From: a bacterium
GTDB taxonomy: Bacteria; Campylobacterota; Campylobacteria; Campylobacterales; Sulfurimonadaceae
Assembly: GCA_018822665.1 (NCBI GenBank)
Contig: JAHJJX010000017.1
Span: 45,084-109,083, forward strand
Reading direction: 5' to 3'
Length of the DNA stretch: 64,000 bases
Positions 8,734 through 17,739 of the stretch are shown in pieces. The notes below the pieces were generated by a model. It saw only the letters and a list, made by a program, of their open reading frames with translations, searched no databases and was not told the origin of the DNA. The translations under genes were made by a program, and so were the position numbers. How positions within the stretch are numbered: the first letter of the stretch is position 1; the number at the start of each line of letters is the position of its first letter.

Positions 8734-8850
8734 GACGCAATCTTTATTATGATTTTATCTGTTTGAACCATTCTATCTTAAATAAATTGTGATAACAATT
8801 AAATATCACATTAAAACTATTACAGTTAAAATAAAACGCGTCAAAAAATC

Positions 8851-10743
8851 CTATTCTGTATAATAAACATAACGGTTTTTGCCGGACATTTTCGCCTTGT
8901 ACATTGCCTTGTCGGCTTGTCTTATTATCTCGTTTGCATCTAATTTATCTGCTTGGGGGTAAAATGAAATACCTACGCTCGCCGATACCTGAATAGGATG
9001 CTCTTGTATAAAAATCGATTCCGATACGCTAGCAAGAAGTCGTGTTACAAAAGAAACAACGGATTCTTTTTCTTGAATATCAATCAGCAATGCTATAAAT
9101 TCATCTCCGCCCACACGCGAAAGCGTATCGCCTTCACGAAGCAAAGTGCTCATTTTATCGGCCAATAGTATGAGGAGTTTATCGCCTGTATCGTGGCCAT
9201 AACTGTCATTGACTTGTTTAAAACCGTCTATATCAATGTACATAAGGGCTATAATCTGCTCTTTACGAATTGCCTGCGCCATCGCTTGCTTCATGCGGTC
9301 GGCAAATAAAAGACGGTTTGGCAAATTTGTCAGCATATCGTAATTGGCAAGATGCTCAAGTTCTTTTTGCTGTTTTTTTTGCAGTGTTATATCTGTAAAA
9401 ATTGCAACATAATTTTTCACCTCTTTATTATCATCACATACGGCGCTGATGGTCAAGTGTTCGGCATACTCATTTCCGCCTTTATTTTGGTTCCACATTT
9501 CACCTTTCCACATGCCGTCTCTTTGCAGATGCTCCCATAACTTTTTATAAAAATTTTCATCATTGCGCCCGGACTGGAGAATACTAGGATTTTTACCAAG
9601 CACTTCATCGCGTGAATAACCCGTTATATCCATAAATGCTTGATTAACATCAATAATATTGTTATAGTTATCCGTGATAATAATCCCTTCTCGTGCATAG
9701 GTAAACACATTGGCTGATTGTTTGAGCTTCTCCTCGGCCAAAACACGTTGCGTGATATTTCTTGAAAAAGCAAGATTGTACCCGACACCTCTGTACTCAA
9801 CATAATTTGCATTTATTTCAGCCGGAAATGTGCTTGTGTCTTTACATCTGTGTATTACGCGAAAAGTCAATGAACCGTTTTTTTTCAATCTTTCCCAATG
9901 CTCCGGTGCATTGGATTGAAGAAATTTCGGGTCAATATCTGCTATGGCCATTTTTTTTAGTTCCTCTTTTGTATAACCTGACTGACGAACGGCACCCTCA
10001 CTGACATACATAAAAAATCCATCTTTATCACTCAAATACACTGCTTCTGGCACATTGTCAAGTGCGTATTTCATAAGTTTCAGTTCTTCTTTGGATTGCT
10101 TAAGCTCTGTAATATCACGGGCAAAACCCACTGTGCCAAAAATATTTCCTTCGTTATCAAGAATGGGAGCCTTGTAAGTTTCAAACCATCTTAATTCTCC
10201 ATCATCTTCAATGAATTCTTCAAGTTCTTTTATTTGCAGGGATTCCATTACTGCCTTATCATCGGCACGATAAGCATTTGCCAAATCTTCAGGCCAACAA
10301 TCTAAATCATTTTTACCGATAAGCTCCGAAGGATTTTTAAGTCCGGCTGCTTTTGCAAAGGGTTTATTGACTGCCAAAAAATTACTCTGCGTATCTTTTA
10401 GCCAAACAAGAAACGGAAAACTGTCTAAAAGTGTACGCTGATAACTTTCACTTTTTTTGAGTTCTTTTTCTATTTTATCTTTGAGATTTATGGTCTCCTC
10501 TTGTTCATTTTGTAATTGCTTCAAATGGCGTATTAAAAAAGCAACTAAAAGAAAAATAAAAAAACCGTCTATAAGCGGGGTAATAAAACCGACTATCATT
10601 AAGTTTTTATTAAAAAAACTGCCCGTCAACCAGTAGCTTTGCAGAGATATTAAAAACTCGGCAACAAACATAACCAAAACAGTGAAGAGGAAAACAAACC
10701 GCCAAAAACCAAGCTCGGCCAAAAAGGTGATAATTTTTTTCAT
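8851..10743 (-). CDS. Membrane diguanylate cyclase with three PAS domains
   Basis: Two N-terminal membrane helices (about residues 13-38 and 45-70) precede a short coiled coil and three PAS domains, at about 95-215, 220-335 and 340-460. The C-terminal GGDEF domain is intact (RVGGDEF), and the inhibitory I-site RxxD (REGD) sits five residues before it. This is therefore predicted to be an active, product-inhibited diguanylate cyclase that makes c-di-GMP. No cofactor-binding residue for heme or FAD was identified in the PAS domains, so the signal is unknown. The codons for GMWK in the third PAS domain are one copy of the dispersed 11-mer. The gene is divergent from hisS. Confidence 0.92.
   Translation of the reverse strand: MKKIITFLAELGFWRFVFLFTVLVMFVAEFLISLQSYWLTGSFFNKNLMIVGFITPLIDGFFIFLLVAFLIRHLKQLQNEQEETINLKDKIEKELKKSESYQRTLLDSFPFLVWLKDTQSNFLAVNKPFAKAAGLKNPSELIGKNDLDCWPEDLANAYRADDKAVMESLQIKELEEFIEDDGELRWFETYKAPILDNEGNIFGTVGFARDITELKQSKEELKLMKYALDNVPEAVYLSDKDGFFMYVSEGAVRQSGYTKEELKKMAIADIDPKFLQSNAPEHWERLKKNGSLTFRVIHRCKDTSTFPAEINANYVEYRGVGYNLAFSRNITQRVLAEEKLKQSANVFTYAREGIIITDNYNNIIDVNQAFMDITGYSRDEVLGKNPSILQSGRNDENFYKKLWEHLQRDGMWKGEMWNQNKGGNEYAEHLTISAVCDDNKEVKNYVAIFTDITLQKKQQKELEHLANYDMLTNLPNRLLFADRMKQAMAQAIRKEQIIALMYIDIDGFKQVNDSYGHDTGDKLLILLADKMSTLLREGDTLSRVGGDEFIALLIDIQEKESVVSFVTRLLASVSESIFIQEHPIQVSASVGISFYPQADKLDANEIIRQADKAMYKAKMSGKNRYVYYTE
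9506..9516 (+). repeat. Dispersed 11-mer TTCCACATGCC, exact
   Basis: Exact copy inside the PAS-GGDEF gene, read on the coding strand as GGC ATG TGG AA (Gly-Met-Trp-Lys). It is preceded by T and followed by G. Confidence 0.85.
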
Positions 10744-10937
10744 AATGTAAAGTATATTGCAAAAAATATAAAATAGAATAAATTATTTATTTGATAATAA
10801 TTTCTTAGATTTTTTTTTGTATTTCGCAGGCTTTTGTTTTTTACGCTCAATACCGGTAAAACAAATAAAAGATAAAAAATGGTATCCTTTCAGACAAATT
10901 TTAAGCAATAAATATGAAACATATATGAAGGATTTTA

Positions 10938-12149
10938 ATGATTAGTTCACTCAGAGGAATGAATGATATTTTAAGTGAGGATTATGAGCGATTTACATAC
11001 TTTATAAATACTGCGACAGAAATAGCAGGTAAATACGGTTTTCATTTTATAGAAACACCTCTTTTGGAAGAAACAGCTCTTTTTAAGCGCTCCGTGGGCG
11101 AATCAAGCGATATAGTCGGCAAAGAGATGTATCAGTTTATCGACAAAGGGCAAAACGATGTTTGCCTTCGCCCTGAGGGAACGGCCGGAGTTGTTCGCGC
11201 CTTCATTCAAAAAAAACTTGACCGTGCAGGCGGCATTCACAAATTTTTTTATCACGGAGCAATGTTTCGATACGAAAGACCGCAAAAAGGTCGTTTAAGA
11301 CAGTTTCATCAGTTTGGCGTAGAGAGTTTTGGTGTGCAGAGCGTTTACGAAGACGCAACAATGATTATGATGGTTTCAGACATCCTTGGGGCATGTGGAA
11401 TCGGTTACAGACTTCAACTGAATTCTCTTGGCGATTCCAACTGCATGCCGCCATATCGCGACTCTTTGGTTTCTTTCATTGAGAGCTGTGAAGACGAGAT
11501 ATGCGAGGATTGCCTCAGAAGAAAATCAACAAATCCTATCCGTGTCCTTGACTGCAAAAATTCCACATGCCAAGCATTATATGAAAATGCACCAAAACTT
11601 ATCCATAATCTTTGTTCCACATGCCAGGATGATTTTGAAAAACTGAAAAAGATTTTACAAGATAACGGCATTGCCTATGAAATAAACACAAATCTGGTTC
11701 GCGGACTCGATTACTATTCCAAGAGTGCGTTTGAATTCATAAGCGATAACATAGGAAGTCAAAGCGCTATTGCCGGAGGGGGAAGATATGACAGGCTTGT
11801 TGAATTTTTGGATGGAAAAGCAACTCCTGCCGTTGGCTTTGCCATGGGAATTGAAAGACTTATGGAATTAATTCAAATGCCCGAAGTAAAACGAGAAGGC
11901 TATTATATCGGTGCGATGGACGATGAAGCAGTCGATTTGGTTATGAGTTTGGCTCACAGAAAAAGAAAAACCGATAAAACAACCATTGACTACAAGGCAA
12001 GAAACCTCAAAAGCCACCTCAAAGCTGCCGATAAAGTCAATGCAAGATACTGCGCTGTTATAGGTGAAAATGAGTTAGAAAACAATACTGTCTGGGTCAA
12101 AGATTTGGAAAATAAAACAGAAACAACTCTTAAATTAGAAAGTTTTTAA
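10938..12149 (+). CDS. hisS: Histidyl-tRNA synthetase
   Basis: This class II aminoacyl-tRNA synthetase charges tRNA-His. Motif 2 is at about 109-127 (FRYERPQKGRLRQFHQFG), the histidine-specific loop LVRGLDYYSKSAFEF lies near 254-268, and motif 3 is GGGRYDRLVEF...GFAMGIERL. The length of 403 is normal and the C-terminal anticodon-binding domain is present. The start has AAGGA eight bases upstream. A Cys-rich insert (CEDEICEDC...CQALYENAPKL...CSTC) looks like a small metal-binding module, and two of its STCQ motifs are both encoded by the dispersed 11-mer. The gene is followed by a glutamate synthase fragment and then speA on the same strand. Confidence 0.97.
   Translation: MISSLRGMNDILSEDYERFTYFINTATEIAGKYGFHFIETPLLEETALFKRSVGESSDIVGKEMYQFIDKGQNDVCLRPEGTAGVVRAFIQKKLDRAGGIHKFFYHGAMFRYERPQKGRLRQFHQFGVESFGVQSVYEDATMIMMVSDILGACGIGYRLQLNSLGDSNCMPPYRDSLVSFIESCEDEICEDCLRRKSTNPIRVLDCKNSTCQALYENAPKLIHNLCSTCQDDFEKLKKILQDNGIAYEINTNLVRGLDYYSKSAFEFISDNIGSQSAIAGGGRYDRLVEFLDGKATPAVGFAMGIERLMELIQMPEVKREGYYIGAMDDEAVDLVMSLAHRKRKTDKTTIDYKARNLKSHLKAADKVNARYCAVIGENELENNTVWVKDLENKTETTLKLESF
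11390..11400 (-). repeat. Dispersed 11-mer, exact (reads GGCATGTGGAA on +)
   Basis: Within hisS, encoding Ala-Cys-Gly-Ile. It is one of three exact copies in this single gene. Confidence 0.85.
11561..11571 (+). repeat. Dispersed 11-mer TTCCACATGCC, exact
   Basis: Within hisS, encoding Ser-Thr-Cys-Gln in the Cys-rich insert. It lies 54 bases before the next copy and in the same codon phase. Confidence 0.85.
11615..11625 (+). repeat. Dispersed 11-mer TTCCACATGCC, exact
   Basis: Within hisS, a second Ser-Thr-Cys-Gln codon run, in the same codon phase as the copy at 11561. Confidence 0.85.
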
Positions 12150-12169
12150 TTGGAAATTATAAATTATTT

Positions 12170-12685
12170 ATGGAGTCTCTTTCTGGAAGCGCCATTGCAC
12201 CTTTGGAGCTCATGGAATCTGTCGGACTTACTACAAATAATGCACTATATGTTTTAGATACTCTTCTCAAAAAATATGAAATTAGGCATAATGTCAAAAT
12301 AATTGCAAGCGGGAAAATTTTAACTCCCGACGATGCTATTATCACTATGTGCATGGGAGCTGACGCGGTGGGAATCGCAAGAGGTTTCATGATGAGCGGC
12401 GGCCGTATCAGAGCGAGAATGTGCTCAGGTTTCGGTCTACACCTTTGCCCTGTGGGAATGGCGACGCAAGATAAGAAAAAAAGAGCCTCCTACTTAGTCG
12501 TAAAAGAAGGAAAAGAGATAGGCAATTACCATAACAACCTGATAAAAGGGATGAAAACCGTTTTATCGGTTATGGGAATTAAACACATAAAAGATTTAAA
12601 TAAGTCAAGACTTACTTTTAAAAATCAAAACGGTGAAATATATTTTGACATAGACAAATATTTTCACCACAAATTACATGTATAG
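12170..12685 (+). pseudogene. C-terminal fragment of an FMN-binding glutamate synthase-like protein
   Basis: The 171 residues correspond to the end of the glutamate synthase FMN domain (GltB / YerD-like family, usually around 500 residues or longer). Family landmarks are SGSAIAPLELMESVGL, IIASGKILTPDDAI, GADAVGIARGFMMSGG and CPVGMATQDKKKRASYLVV. The N-terminal two thirds, including the start of the TIM barrel, are missing. The fragment begins 20 bases after the hisS stop with no clear ribosome site. The retained part is uninterrupted, which suggests either a recent 5' deletion or a retained short protein. The codon use does not look decayed. I favour a truncated gene; a functional small domain cannot be excluded. 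Confidence 0.75.
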
Positions 12686-12694
12686 GTTAAATAA

Positions 12695-14524
12695 ATGAAA
12701 AACTTTGGTCTTGATATATGGTCAAACACGAACTTTATCGTTGAAGACGGACAAATAAAACTCAACTACAAAAGTATGCCCTCTCTTTTACAAATCACGG
12801 AAGAGATCCGTGACAAAGATGTTAAAGGACCTATTTTACTTAGATTTCCTCATCTTATAAAAAAGCAAATTAAAAGTTTATACTCTCATTTTGACAAAGC
12901 GATGATAGAAAATAACTACAAAGGAAAGTTCAATGCCGTCTTTCCTTTAAAAGTAAATCAGTTTCCACATGCCGTAGAAGCCGTCACTTCTCAAGGAGCG
13001 CAATTCAACTACGGTCTCGAAGCCGGTTCTAAAGCCGAACTTATTTTGGCTATGTATAAAACTCCAAAAAAAGCGAATATCACGGTAAACGGTTTTAAAG
13101 ACAAGGAGATGATTACGCTTGGTTTTATCGCAGCGCAAAGCGGACACAATATCACGCTTACCATTGAGGGCTTAGGTGAACTTGAAACAATCTTAGAAGT
13201 AGCCAAAGAGTGTGACTTAAAAGTTCCCCATATCGGTATCAGGGTAAGACTTCACAGTGCAGGAAGCGGAATATGGGCTAAAAGCGGTGGAATGGATGCT
13301 AAATTTGGTTTAACGTCCACAGAAATTATTGAAGCAATTACCCTCCTTAGAAATGGTGATTTGCTTCAATATCTTACTATGATTCACTTTCATATCGGTT
13401 CGCAAATGTCAGACATTGCTCCCCTCAAGCGTGCCTTGCGTGAAGCCGGAAATATTTATGCGGAACTTAAAAAAATGGGTGCCGAATCGCTTGACAGCAT
13501 TAACATCGGTGGTGGTTTAGCTGTTGAATACGACCAACACACCCATTCAAAATCCCGTAACTACTCTATAGAGGAATTTTCAAGCAGCGTTGTTTTCCTT
13601 CTCGGTGAGATTATGAATGCAAAAAAGGTTCAGCATCCAAATATATTTACGGAATCAGGAAGATTTATCGTCGCTTCTCATGCCGTGCTCATTGCTCCCG
13701 TATTGGAACTTTTTACTCAGGATTATCATGAAAAACTTATCAATTTTAAGGTTGTAAATCCACCTCTCGTAGAAGAGTTAATCGAGTTGAACAAACTCTT
13801 AAACAACAAAAACTGTATAGAGTACCTGCACGATGCGCTTGATCACATGGAATCGCTTCTAACACTTTTTGATTTGGGTTATATTGATTTGCAAGACCGC
13901 TCCAACGCTGAAATACTGGTGCACAACATTATCAAGAGAGCTCTCTATTTGACATCATCGAATCCAACAAATGAGCTTGAACAGTTACAGGTAAGATTAC
14001 AAGAGAGATATCTCATTAATGCTTCTATTTTTCAAAGTTTGCCGGATTACTGGGGATTGAATCAGCATTTTCCGATTATGCCTTTGCATAATCTTGATGC
14101 GACTCCTCTAAGAGCGGCTTCACTTTGGGATATCACCTGCGACAGCGACGGAGAAATTGGTTTTAACCCTGACAAACCCCTTTATCTCCATGATGTCAAT
14201 CTGGACGAAGAGGAATATTATTTAGGATTTTTCAATGTCGGAGCCTATCAGGAAACATTAGGGATGAATCACAATTTATTTACACATCCAAGTGAATACA
14301 CTATTCATATCAATGACGTTTCATACGAAATAAAAAATGAAGTTGAATCAAAAAACATCTTAGAAATTCTCGAATCTATCGGTTATGACAAGGAAGAGAT
14401 TGTAAATAAACTTAAATCGGATGTCGTTGAAAGCGAATTTATCACAGAAAAAGAAAAAGATGATACACTTGCGAAACTTGAGATACTGATAAAACAAAAT
14501 GGTTATCTAAGAACTACATATTAA
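12695..14524 (+). CDS. speA: Biosynthetic arginine decarboxylase
   Basis: SpeA converts arginine to agmatine, the first step of this route to putrescine and spermidine. The protein is a 609-residue fold-III PLP enzyme. The Schiff-base lysine is Lys86 in VFPLKVNQFPH, the phosphate-binding glycines are in SINIGGGLAVEYD, and the C-terminal catalytic cysteine region is LWDITCDSDGE. The length is typical. AGG at a short distance precedes the ATG. The gene lies between the glutamate-synthase fragment and cysE, with 9 bases to cysE, so the two are probably co-transcribed. The PHA of the lysine motif is encoded by a dispersed 11-mer copy. Confidence 0.96.
   Translation: MKNFGLDIWSNTNFIVEDGQIKLNYKSMPSLLQITEEIRDKDVKGPILLRFPHLIKKQIKSLYSHFDKAMIENNYKGKFNAVFPLKVNQFPHAVEAVTSQGAQFNYGLEAGSKAELILAMYKTPKKANITVNGFKDKEMITLGFIAAQSGHNITLTIEGLGELETILEVAKECDLKVPHIGIRVRLHSAGSGIWAKSGGMDAKFGLTSTEIIEAITLLRNGDLLQYLTMIHFHIGSQMSDIAPLKRALREAGNIYAELKKMGAESLDSINIGGGLAVEYDQHTHSKSRNYSIEEFSSSVVFLLGEIMNAKKVQHPNIFTESGRFIVASHAVLIAPVLELFTQDYHEKLINFKVVNPPLVEELIELNKLLNNKNCIEYLHDALDHMESLLTLFDLGYIDLQDRSNAEILVHNIIKRALYLTSSNPTNELEQLQVRLQERYLINASIFQSLPDYWGLNQHFPIMPLHNLDATPLRAASLWDITCDSDGEIGFNPDKPLYLHDVNLDEEEYYLGFFNVGAYQETLGMNHNLFTHPSEYTIHINDVSYEIKNEVESKNILEILESIGYDKEEIVNKLKSDVVESEFITEKEKDDTLAKLEILIKQNGYLRTTY
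12963..12973 (+). repeat. Dispersed 11-mer TTCCACATGCC, exact
   Basis: Within speA, encoding Phe-Pro-His-Ala directly after the PLP-lysine motif. Flanked by T and G. Confidence 0.85.
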
Positions 14525-14533
14525 GGGTTTATT

Positions 14534-15238
14534 TTGGGAATTTTTGCAGATATAAAAGAAGATTTTTCTAATGTTTATAAAAATGATCCGGCGCTCAATT
14601 CAAAGTTAGATTTTATCTTTAACTATCCCGGAGTGTGGGCTGTTGCATGGTACAGAGTAGCGCACAAACTACACTGTGCCGGATTTAAAAGCCTCGCAAG
14701 AATGTTAATGGGCTTGAACCAAATTATTACCAATATAGACATACATCCGGCTGCGCAAATAGGAAAAAGACTCTTTATTGACCATGGCACAGGTGTGGTT
14801 ATCGGTGAAACTACCATCATCGAAGACGATGTGCTTATTTATCAGGGTGTGACACTCGGCGGAGTTTCCCTCAAAAAGGAGGGCAAACGACATCCTACTA
14901 TCAAAAAAGGTGCTGTTATTGGTGCCGGTGCAAAAGTGCTTGGTAACATCACCGTCGGCGAGTACGCAAAAATTGGTGCAAATTCCGTTGTAGTCAAAGA
15001 GGTCCCAAATTGTTCAACTGCTATCGGTATTCCGGCGCATGTTATTGAAAAAGGAAGATGTAAAGACCCGTTTATGCACAATATGCTTCCGGATATTAAT
15101 AAAGAGATGTTTGAATATCTGCTGAAAAGAGTTGCTGTTTTGGAGCATATTTTAATGGAAGACAACAAAAATCTTTTAGAGCAAGATTTAGTTTTAGAAA
15201 ATATTTACGAATCCTTCATCAAAGCCATGAAAAGTTAA
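14534..15238 (+). CDS. cysE: Serine O-acetyltransferase
   Basis: CysE acetylates L-serine with acetyl-CoA, the committed step to cysteine. The start is a TTG (14534) with AAGGG upstream, giving MGIFADIKEDF. The N-terminal helical domain is followed by a left-handed beta-helix of hexapeptide repeats (IHPAAQIGKRLFIDHGTGVVIGETTIIEDDV...). The active-site His and Asp are in FIDHGTGVVIGE, with a second conserved His in KRHPTIKKG. The C-terminal tail of about 60 residues is longer than in E. coli CysE. The gene follows speA by 9 bases. Feedback control by cysteine is known for the family but is not visible here. Confidence 0.95.
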   Translation: MGIFADIKEDFSNVYKNDPALNSKLDFIFNYPGVWAVAWYRVAHKLHCAGFKSLARMLMGLNQIITNIDIHPAAQIGKRLFIDHGTGVVIGETTIIEDDVLIYQGVTLGGVSLKKEGKRHPTIKKGAVIGAGAKVLGNITVGEYAKIGANSVVVKEVPNCSTAIGIPAHVIEKGRCKDPFMHNMLPDINKEMFEYLLKRVAVLEHILMEDNKNLLEQDLVLENIYESFIKAMKS

Positions 15239-15269
15239 TTATCTCAATTTATATATTATATAATTTTAG

Positions 15270-15275
15270 TATAAT
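15270..15275 (+). promoter_or_regulatory. -10 element of the aspB promoter
   Basis: TATAAT lies 32 bases before the aspB ATG, in a strongly AT-rich stretch with a second TATAAT-like sequence 14 bases upstream. No terminator separates cysE from it, so readthrough from speA-cysE may add to this promoter. Confidence 0.6.
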
Positions 15276-15306
15276 GTCGAAAATATTTTTCACCTAAAGG
15301 GTTTAC

Positions 15307-16479
15307 ATGCTCACAAACCGCATTAACACACTATCTGAATCTATAACCATAGCCATTAGTACGCTCGCGCAAGAATTAAAAGCGCAAGGCAAAGATATCC
15401 TTAGCTTCTCTGCCGGTGAACCAGACTTTGATACGCCTCAGGTTATCAAAGATGCTGCAATCAAAGCGATTAACGAGGGTTTTACAAAATACACTGCCGT
15501 GGATGGAATTCCCGCTCTAAAAGTTGCAATTGCTAACAAACTCAAAAGAGATAACGGATTAACCTACGCTCCAAATCAAATCATTACAAACAATGGTGCC
15601 AAACACTCACTCTTCAACTTATTTGCCGCAACAATTCAAAAAGGCGATGAAGTTATTATTCCGGCACCGTACTGGGTTACATACCCTGAGTTAGTTTTGT
15701 ATTGCGGCGGCACTGTTGTAGAAATACAAACAAATGATGAAACAGCATTCAAAATTACGCCTCAGCAGTTAAAAGATGCTTTAACCCCTCAAACAAAAAT
15801 GTTAGTTTTAACTTCTCCTTCCAACCCGACAGGCTCTGTTTATTCAAGAGATGAACTCATAGCAATTGGAAAAGTTTTAGAAGGCACGGACGTTATAGTC
15901 GCAAGTGATGAGATGTATGAAAAACTTATCTATGACGGCGAGTTTACATCAAGCGCAGCCGTAAGTGAAGATATGTACAAAAGAACCGTAACAATTAACG
16001 GTTTAAGTAAATCGGTGGCAATGACAGGATGGAGATTCGGTTATATGGCGGCTCACGATACAGAGCTTATTCAAGCAACCAAAAAGCTTCAATCTCAAAG
16101 CACTTCAAATATTAATTCTATCACTCAAAAAGCTGCTATACCGGGACTTAACGGTGATGCCGATGCAGAGATTGAAATGATGAGAAAAGCTTTTAAAGAG
16201 CGCCGCGATGAAGCTGTACAACTTTTTAATGCCATAGAGGGCTTAAGTGTTGTAAAACCTGACGGTGCATTTTATTTATTTGTAAATATTAAAGAAGTGA
16301 GTAATGACTCCATGAAATTCTCAAAAGATTTACTCGAAAAAACAGGTGTAGCTGTTGTGCCTGGTGTGGGATTTGGAAGTGAGGGCTACTTTAGATTTAG
16401 CTTTGCCACAGATATACAAAGTATACGAACAGGTATTCAAAGAATAGAAAAATTCGTAAAAGAGTTAAAAGTTAAATAA
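15307..16479 (+). CDS. aspB: Aspartate aminotransferase (class I PLP enzyme)
   Basis: This 390-residue fold-I aminotransferase interconverts aspartate/2-oxoglutarate and oxaloacetate/glutamate. The PLP lysine is in NGLSKSVAMTGWRFGY (about residue 235). The substrate-binding FSAGEPDFDTP near residue 38 and the C-terminal arginine region GYFRFSFATD are present. The N-terminus (LSESITIAISTLAQELKAQG) is nearly the Campylobacter AspB type as I recall it. AAAGGG provides a good ribosome site. The gene is convergent with a small unknown gene and ends at a strong bidirectional terminator. Subgroup Ib enzymes can also use aromatic or prephenate substrates. Confidence 0.93.
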   Translation: MLTNRINTLSESITIAISTLAQELKAQGKDILSFSAGEPDFDTPQVIKDAAIKAINEGFTKYTAVDGIPALKVAIANKLKRDNGLTYAPNQIITNNGAKHSLFNLFAATIQKGDEVIIPAPYWVTYPELVLYCGGTVVEIQTNDETAFKITPQQLKDALTPQTKMLVLTSPSNPTGSVYSRDELIAIGKVLEGTDVIVASDEMYEKLIYDGEFTSSAAVSEDMYKRTVTINGLSKSVAMTGWRFGYMAAHDTELIQATKKLQSQSTSNINSITQKAAIPGLNGDADAEIEMMRKAFKERRDEAVQLFNAIEGLSVVKPDGAFYLFVNIKEVSNDSMKFSKDLLEKTGVAVVPGVGFGSEGYFRFSFATDIQSIRTGIQRIEKFVKELKVK

Positions 16480-16487
16480 GCCCCTTG

Positions 16488-16498
16488 GGCATGTGGAA
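16488..16498 (-). repeat. Dispersed 11-mer, exact, intergenic
   Basis: Located 9 bases after the aspB stop and just before its terminator, in a convergent gene gap; it reads GGCATGTGGAA on the plus strand. Confidence 0.85.
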
Positions 16499-16502
16499 GT
16501 TT

Positions 16503-16540
16503 AAAAATTTGCGAAGTATTTAGCTTTGCAAATTTTTATT
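16503..16540. terminator. Bidirectional terminator between aspB and a convergent small gene
   Basis: AAAAATTTGC (16503-16512) pairs with GCAAATTTTT (16528-16537); A and T tracts on the two sides allow it to work on both strands. Confidence 0.7.
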
Positions 16541-16555
16541 AAAATATTTATAAAA

Positions 16556-16759
16556 TTATCTTAGACTTTGAAGCGCTTCTATAACTTCATCAAGATTTTC
16601 AAGAGGTATATGCACTTTCCACTCCGGTGCATCCGCATTGCCTGCCAAAGATATACCGACACTTGCCACAGTAGCACTTCCCGCGCCATAAGGCTCCTCT
16701 ATTTTTGTTACAGAAATAACACCTTTTTTTGTTCCGCTTAATGCAATAGTTTTTGACAT
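16556..16759 (-). CDS. Small conserved-looking protein of unknown function
   Basis: The 67-residue acidic protein has alternating hydrophobic strands (KTIALSGTKKGVISVTKIEE) and a C-terminal helix (LENLDEVIEALQSLR). It has no Cys, signal peptide or membrane segment. A strong GAAAGGAAG ribosome site precedes the ATG, and the gene is 21 bases downstream of lpxD on the same strand, followed by a terminator. It is therefore likely a real, translated last gene of the ilvB-ilvH-lpxD-lpxD string. I do not recognise the family. The beta-rich pattern with one helix would suit a small binding protein, which is only a guess. Confidence 0.7.
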   Translation of the reverse strand: MSKTIALSGTKKGVISVTKIEEPYGAGSATVASVGISLAGNADAPEWKVHIPLENLDEVIEALQSLR

Positions 16760-16780
16760 TCTTCTTTCCTTTTGTAGTTT

Positions 16781-17731
16781 TTATTCTATTAGCTTAGCTA
16801 TTTTTGCCTGAAGCTTAAGCCATATTCTGTGCTCCATTAAAGGAAATCCAGAAAATGTTAAGCCGCTTTGCTTAATACTTTTTGTTATCCCGCTTCTAGC
16901 GGCGAACGTACTAAACGGAGCTATCTCCAAATGACCTGCCACTGCGCTTTGTCCCCCCATAACAACATTTCTTCCAAGTTTCGTTGAACCGGATATTCCT
17001 GATTGTGCGACTAAAACAGAATATTCACCCACTTCACTATTATGCCCTACCTGAACAAGATTGTCGATACGAACACCTTTTTTAATAACGGTGCTTCCAA
17101 ATACAGCTCTGTCGATTGTCGTGGAACTTCCTATCTCAACATCATCTTCAATGATTACATTGCCGTTTTGGTATATTTTTTTATGCTCACCCGTCTTAGA
17201 AGTTGCAAAACCGAATCCGTCGCTTCCTATGGTTGTGTTTGCATGAATAATACAATCGTTTCCTATACTGCAATCTCTGTAAACGGTTACATTCGGATAG
17301 AGAATGGTGTTATCCCCTATTTTGCTTTTTGCTCCAACGTAAACATGCGCCATAATAGTACAGTTTTTACCGATTACGGCTCCCTTTGCCACTTCTGCTT
17401 TTTGTGACACTTTACTGCCTTCACCTATCTCGGCATGTGGAAGTGAATCATCTTCTATGCTCGGAGCAAAATATTTTGACAATATTGCCATCTGCCAATA
17501 CGGAGCATCAACAACCAATGCCACACAGCCGCTTGGAACATGTTCTTTAATCGAGTTATTTATGATAATCGCACCCGCATTTGAGCTTTGAATATCTTTA
17601 ATATACTTAGAATTAGAAACAAAAGAGATTTCAGTTTTTGTAGCATTTTTTAAAGTATTCATGCCTGTTACAACAAAATTATCGCTATTTATTTTGGCTC
17701 CGATGATTGAAGCTATTTCTTTTAAATCCAT
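16781..17731 (-). CDS. lpxD: UDP-3-O-acylglucosamine N-acyltransferase, copy 2
   Basis: LpxD adds the N-linked acyl chain to UDP-3-O-acylglucosamine in lipid A synthesis, using acyl-ACP. I set the start at MDLKEIASIIGA (17731), which has AGGA just upstream and lies 9 bases after the stop of the other lpxD; a start 17 codons earlier would overlap that gene. The protein has a uridine-binding N-terminal domain followed by a long hexapeptide beta-helix. The catalytic His is in QVGHNSEVGEY, and QSGISGSTKLG and GGQSAVAGH are also present. Its sequence resembles the upstream copy throughout, including the LPHAEIGEGS segment encoded by a dispersed 11-mer. Confidence 0.93.
   Translation of the reverse strand: MDLKEIASIIGAKINSDNFVVTGMNTLKNATKTEISFVSNSKYIKDIQSSNAGAIIINNSIKEHVPSGCVALVVDAPYWQMAILSKYFAPSIEDDSLPHAEIGEGSKVSQKAEVAKGAVIGKNCTIMAHVYVGAKSKIGDNTILYPNVTVYRDCSIGNDCIIHANTTIGSDGFGFATSKTGEHKKIYQNGNVIIEDDVEIGSSTTIDRAVFGSTVIKKGVRIDNLVQVGHNSEVGEYSVLVAQSGISGSTKLGRNVVMGGQSAVAGHLEIAPFSTFAARSGITKSIKQSGLTFSGFPLMEHRIWLKLQAKIAKLIE
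17432..17442 (-). repeat. Dispersed 11-mer, exact
   Basis: Within the second lpxD, encoding Leu-Pro-His-Ala on the coding strand. The first lpxD has a copy at the equivalent codons (18391). Confidence 0.85.
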
Positions 17732-17739
17732 TTTGTTTC

